Shown: in pieces, positions 63,082 through 64,000 of the stretch
Layout of the letters: every line of letters starts with the position of its first letter
Position numbering within the stretch: the first letter of the stretch is position 1
Source: Psychrosphaera saromensis
Lineage (GTDB): Bacteria; Pseudomonadota; Gammaproteobacteria; Enterobacterales; Alteromonadaceae
DNA length: 64,000 nt
Assembly (NCBI RefSeq): GCF_002954545.1
Contig: NZ_MSCH01000003.1
Span: forward strand, 2,829,991 to 2,893,990
Direction of reading: 5' to 3'
Notes under the pieces: model-generated
Told to the model about the DNA's origin: nothing
Seen by the model: only the letters and a program-made list of their open reading frames with translations
The model's database searches: none
Program-made: the position numbers and the translations under genes

Positions 63082-63993
63082 TTAAGCTAATTTTGAGTTG
63101 AAAAAACCTATGGTTCTAGACCATGCTAAATCAGCATTTGCTTGGTCGTAACGGCCAGTTGAGTCATTATGGAAACCATGTTTTGCGTTTTCATACATGT
63201 GCATAACGTATTCAACGTTATTGGCTTTTAAGTCTTTTTCATACTCAGGCCAAGACGCATTAACACGTTCGTCTAATTCCCCTAGTTGGATCATTAACGG
63301 CGCTTTAATATTTTTGCGTAATTCTTTACTTGCAGGTGTGCCATAAAACGGCACGCCAGCATCAATTAATTTACTATCAACTGCCGCTAAGTAGTTCACC
63401 ATGTAACCACCAAAGCAGAAACCAACCACACCTAACTTATCGTTTGATAATTCATGAGATTTTATAAAATTAGCCGCCGCAACAAAGTCCTGTTCAATCT
63501 TACTTCTCTCTAAAGAGCGCTGCATAGAACGGCCTTCATCGTCATTCCCTGGATAACCGCCTAATGGGAATAATGCATCGGGTGCAAAAGCAATAAAGCC
63601 CGCTTTAGCTAAACGACGAGCCACATCTTTCACATAAGGATTTAGGCCTCGATTTTCATGTACAACAAGCACCACCGGCGCTTTTTTAACTGGCGCATCA
63701 CCTGTGTTTGTCGTTATTGATTTAGGAAGAACCAAATAACCTCTGCCCTCTCCATGACCTTGTGGTGATGGGAAGTTTAAATAAGTTGCCGTGATCTCAG
63801 CATCATTAAACGACACTTGCTCTGCTAAGGCGTAATTTGGAAATAACGCCCCCGTAAGCGTGGTCATTGAATATCCTAGCGCCACTAACCCTGTTAGTTT
63901 TTTCATAAAAGTACGACGGTCCATACCACCGTGAGCGTATGAGTCATACCAATCAAATGCTTCTTCGGGAATGTTTTTATTATTGTTATTCAT
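63082..63993 (-). CDS. Dienelactone hydrolase-family protein, Tat-exported
   Basis: An alpha/beta hydrolase of 303 residues. The N-terminus has a twin-arginine-like signal MDRRTFMKKLTG preceded by about 22 residues, so the protein probably acts in the periplasm. Catalytic residues: Cys in VVGFCFGGYM, Asp in LGELDERV, His in NAKHGFHND, the Cys-Asp-His triad typical of dienelactone hydrolases. The ENRGLNPYVKD motif is also conserved. The true substrate is not known; similar exported members are annotated only by family. Confidence 0.88.
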   Translation of the reverse strand: MNNNNKNIPEEAFDWYDSYAHGGMDRRTFMKKLTGLVALGYSMTTLTGALFPNYALAEQVSFNDAEITATYLNFPSPQGHGEGRGYLVLPKSITTNTGDAPVKKAPVVLVVHENRGLNPYVKDVARRLAKAGFIAFAPDALFPLGGYPGNDDEGRSMQRSLERSKIEQDFVAAANFIKSHELSNDKLGVVGFCFGGYMVNYLAAVDSKLIDAGVPFYGTPASKELRKNIKAPLMIQLGELDERVNASWPEYEKDLKANNVEYVMHMYENAKHGFHNDSTGRYDQANADLAWSRTIGFFNSKLA

Positions 63994-64000
63994 GAGGTTC

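Overview
The window looks like part of a chromosome from an AT-rich marine gammaproteobacterium of the Alteromonadales (Colwelliaceae/Thalassotalea-like). This rests on the gene families present (GGDEF/EAL and MASE1 signalling, two TonB receptors, DUF3833/chalcone-isomerase-like/DUF2878 trio, ZapE, SatD-DUF3307, RAYT remnants), the high AT content, and numerous short intergenic repeats. No rRNA, tRNA, phage or CRISPR locus is visible. Genus-level placement is an inference.

Layout. 0.1-4.7 kb: an isoquinoline-1-oxidoreductase-type molybdenum hydroxylase (iorA/iorB-like) with its XdhC-type maturation factor and a MocA-type cytidylyltransferase. 4.9-9.8 kb: topoisomerase III and a MASE1-CHASE hybrid histidine kinase. 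10.1-16.3 kb: a tight four-gene operon (membrane-anchored class-III aminotransferase, PHP-glycosyltransferase fusion, phosphatidylserine-decarboxylase-like protein, DUF962/Mpo1-like protein) that may make or modify an unusual aminolipid. 16.3-33.1 kb: MarC, an EAL phosphodiesterase, a partial ChrR-regulon-like group, an SDR, a GltB-like protein, SatD/DUF3307, MtfA, a helicase-IV-like protein with an embedded nuclease-like segment and zinc fingers, and a DUF2339 giant membrane protein.

33.8-37.0 kb: a copper operon read leftward (MerR regulator, CopA ATPase, cupredoxin) with a recognisable MerR-type promoter (19-bp spacer). 53.9-61.1 kb: a second copper/silver module (Met-rich small protein, CusC-, CusB-, CusA-like). 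Together they cover cytoplasmic and periplasmic copper export. 37.3-46.0 kb: small lipoprotein, NUDIX, ZapE, PhyH dioxygenase, an EEP-family nuclease with no ATG start, then a Fur-boxed TonB receptor and a PepSY membrane protein.

46.0-51.1 kb is the accessory region. Two leftward genes, a GHKL (HSP90-like) ATPase and a SIR2-like NAD-binding protein with a zinc ribbon, are separated by a complete integron attC site (about 48030-48120). They are bordered by an attC half-site on the right and a bare attC box on the left, so both are integron gene cassettes left in a location with no integrase. The pair looks like a candidate anti-phage system. It is surrounded by an inverted dispersed repeat, an IS1182-type transposase remnant, and a staircase of three progressively truncated 5' ends of a REP-associated tyrosine transposase (RAYT).

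At the fine scale, at least seven genes in the window (iorB-like, helicase, cupredoxin, msrA, second TonB receptor, cusA-like, phoX-like) have short direct duplications (12-29 bp period) that include their own stop codon. A 22-bp periodic AT-rich array and a GGTTT/GGGTT tract lie beside the copper operon.
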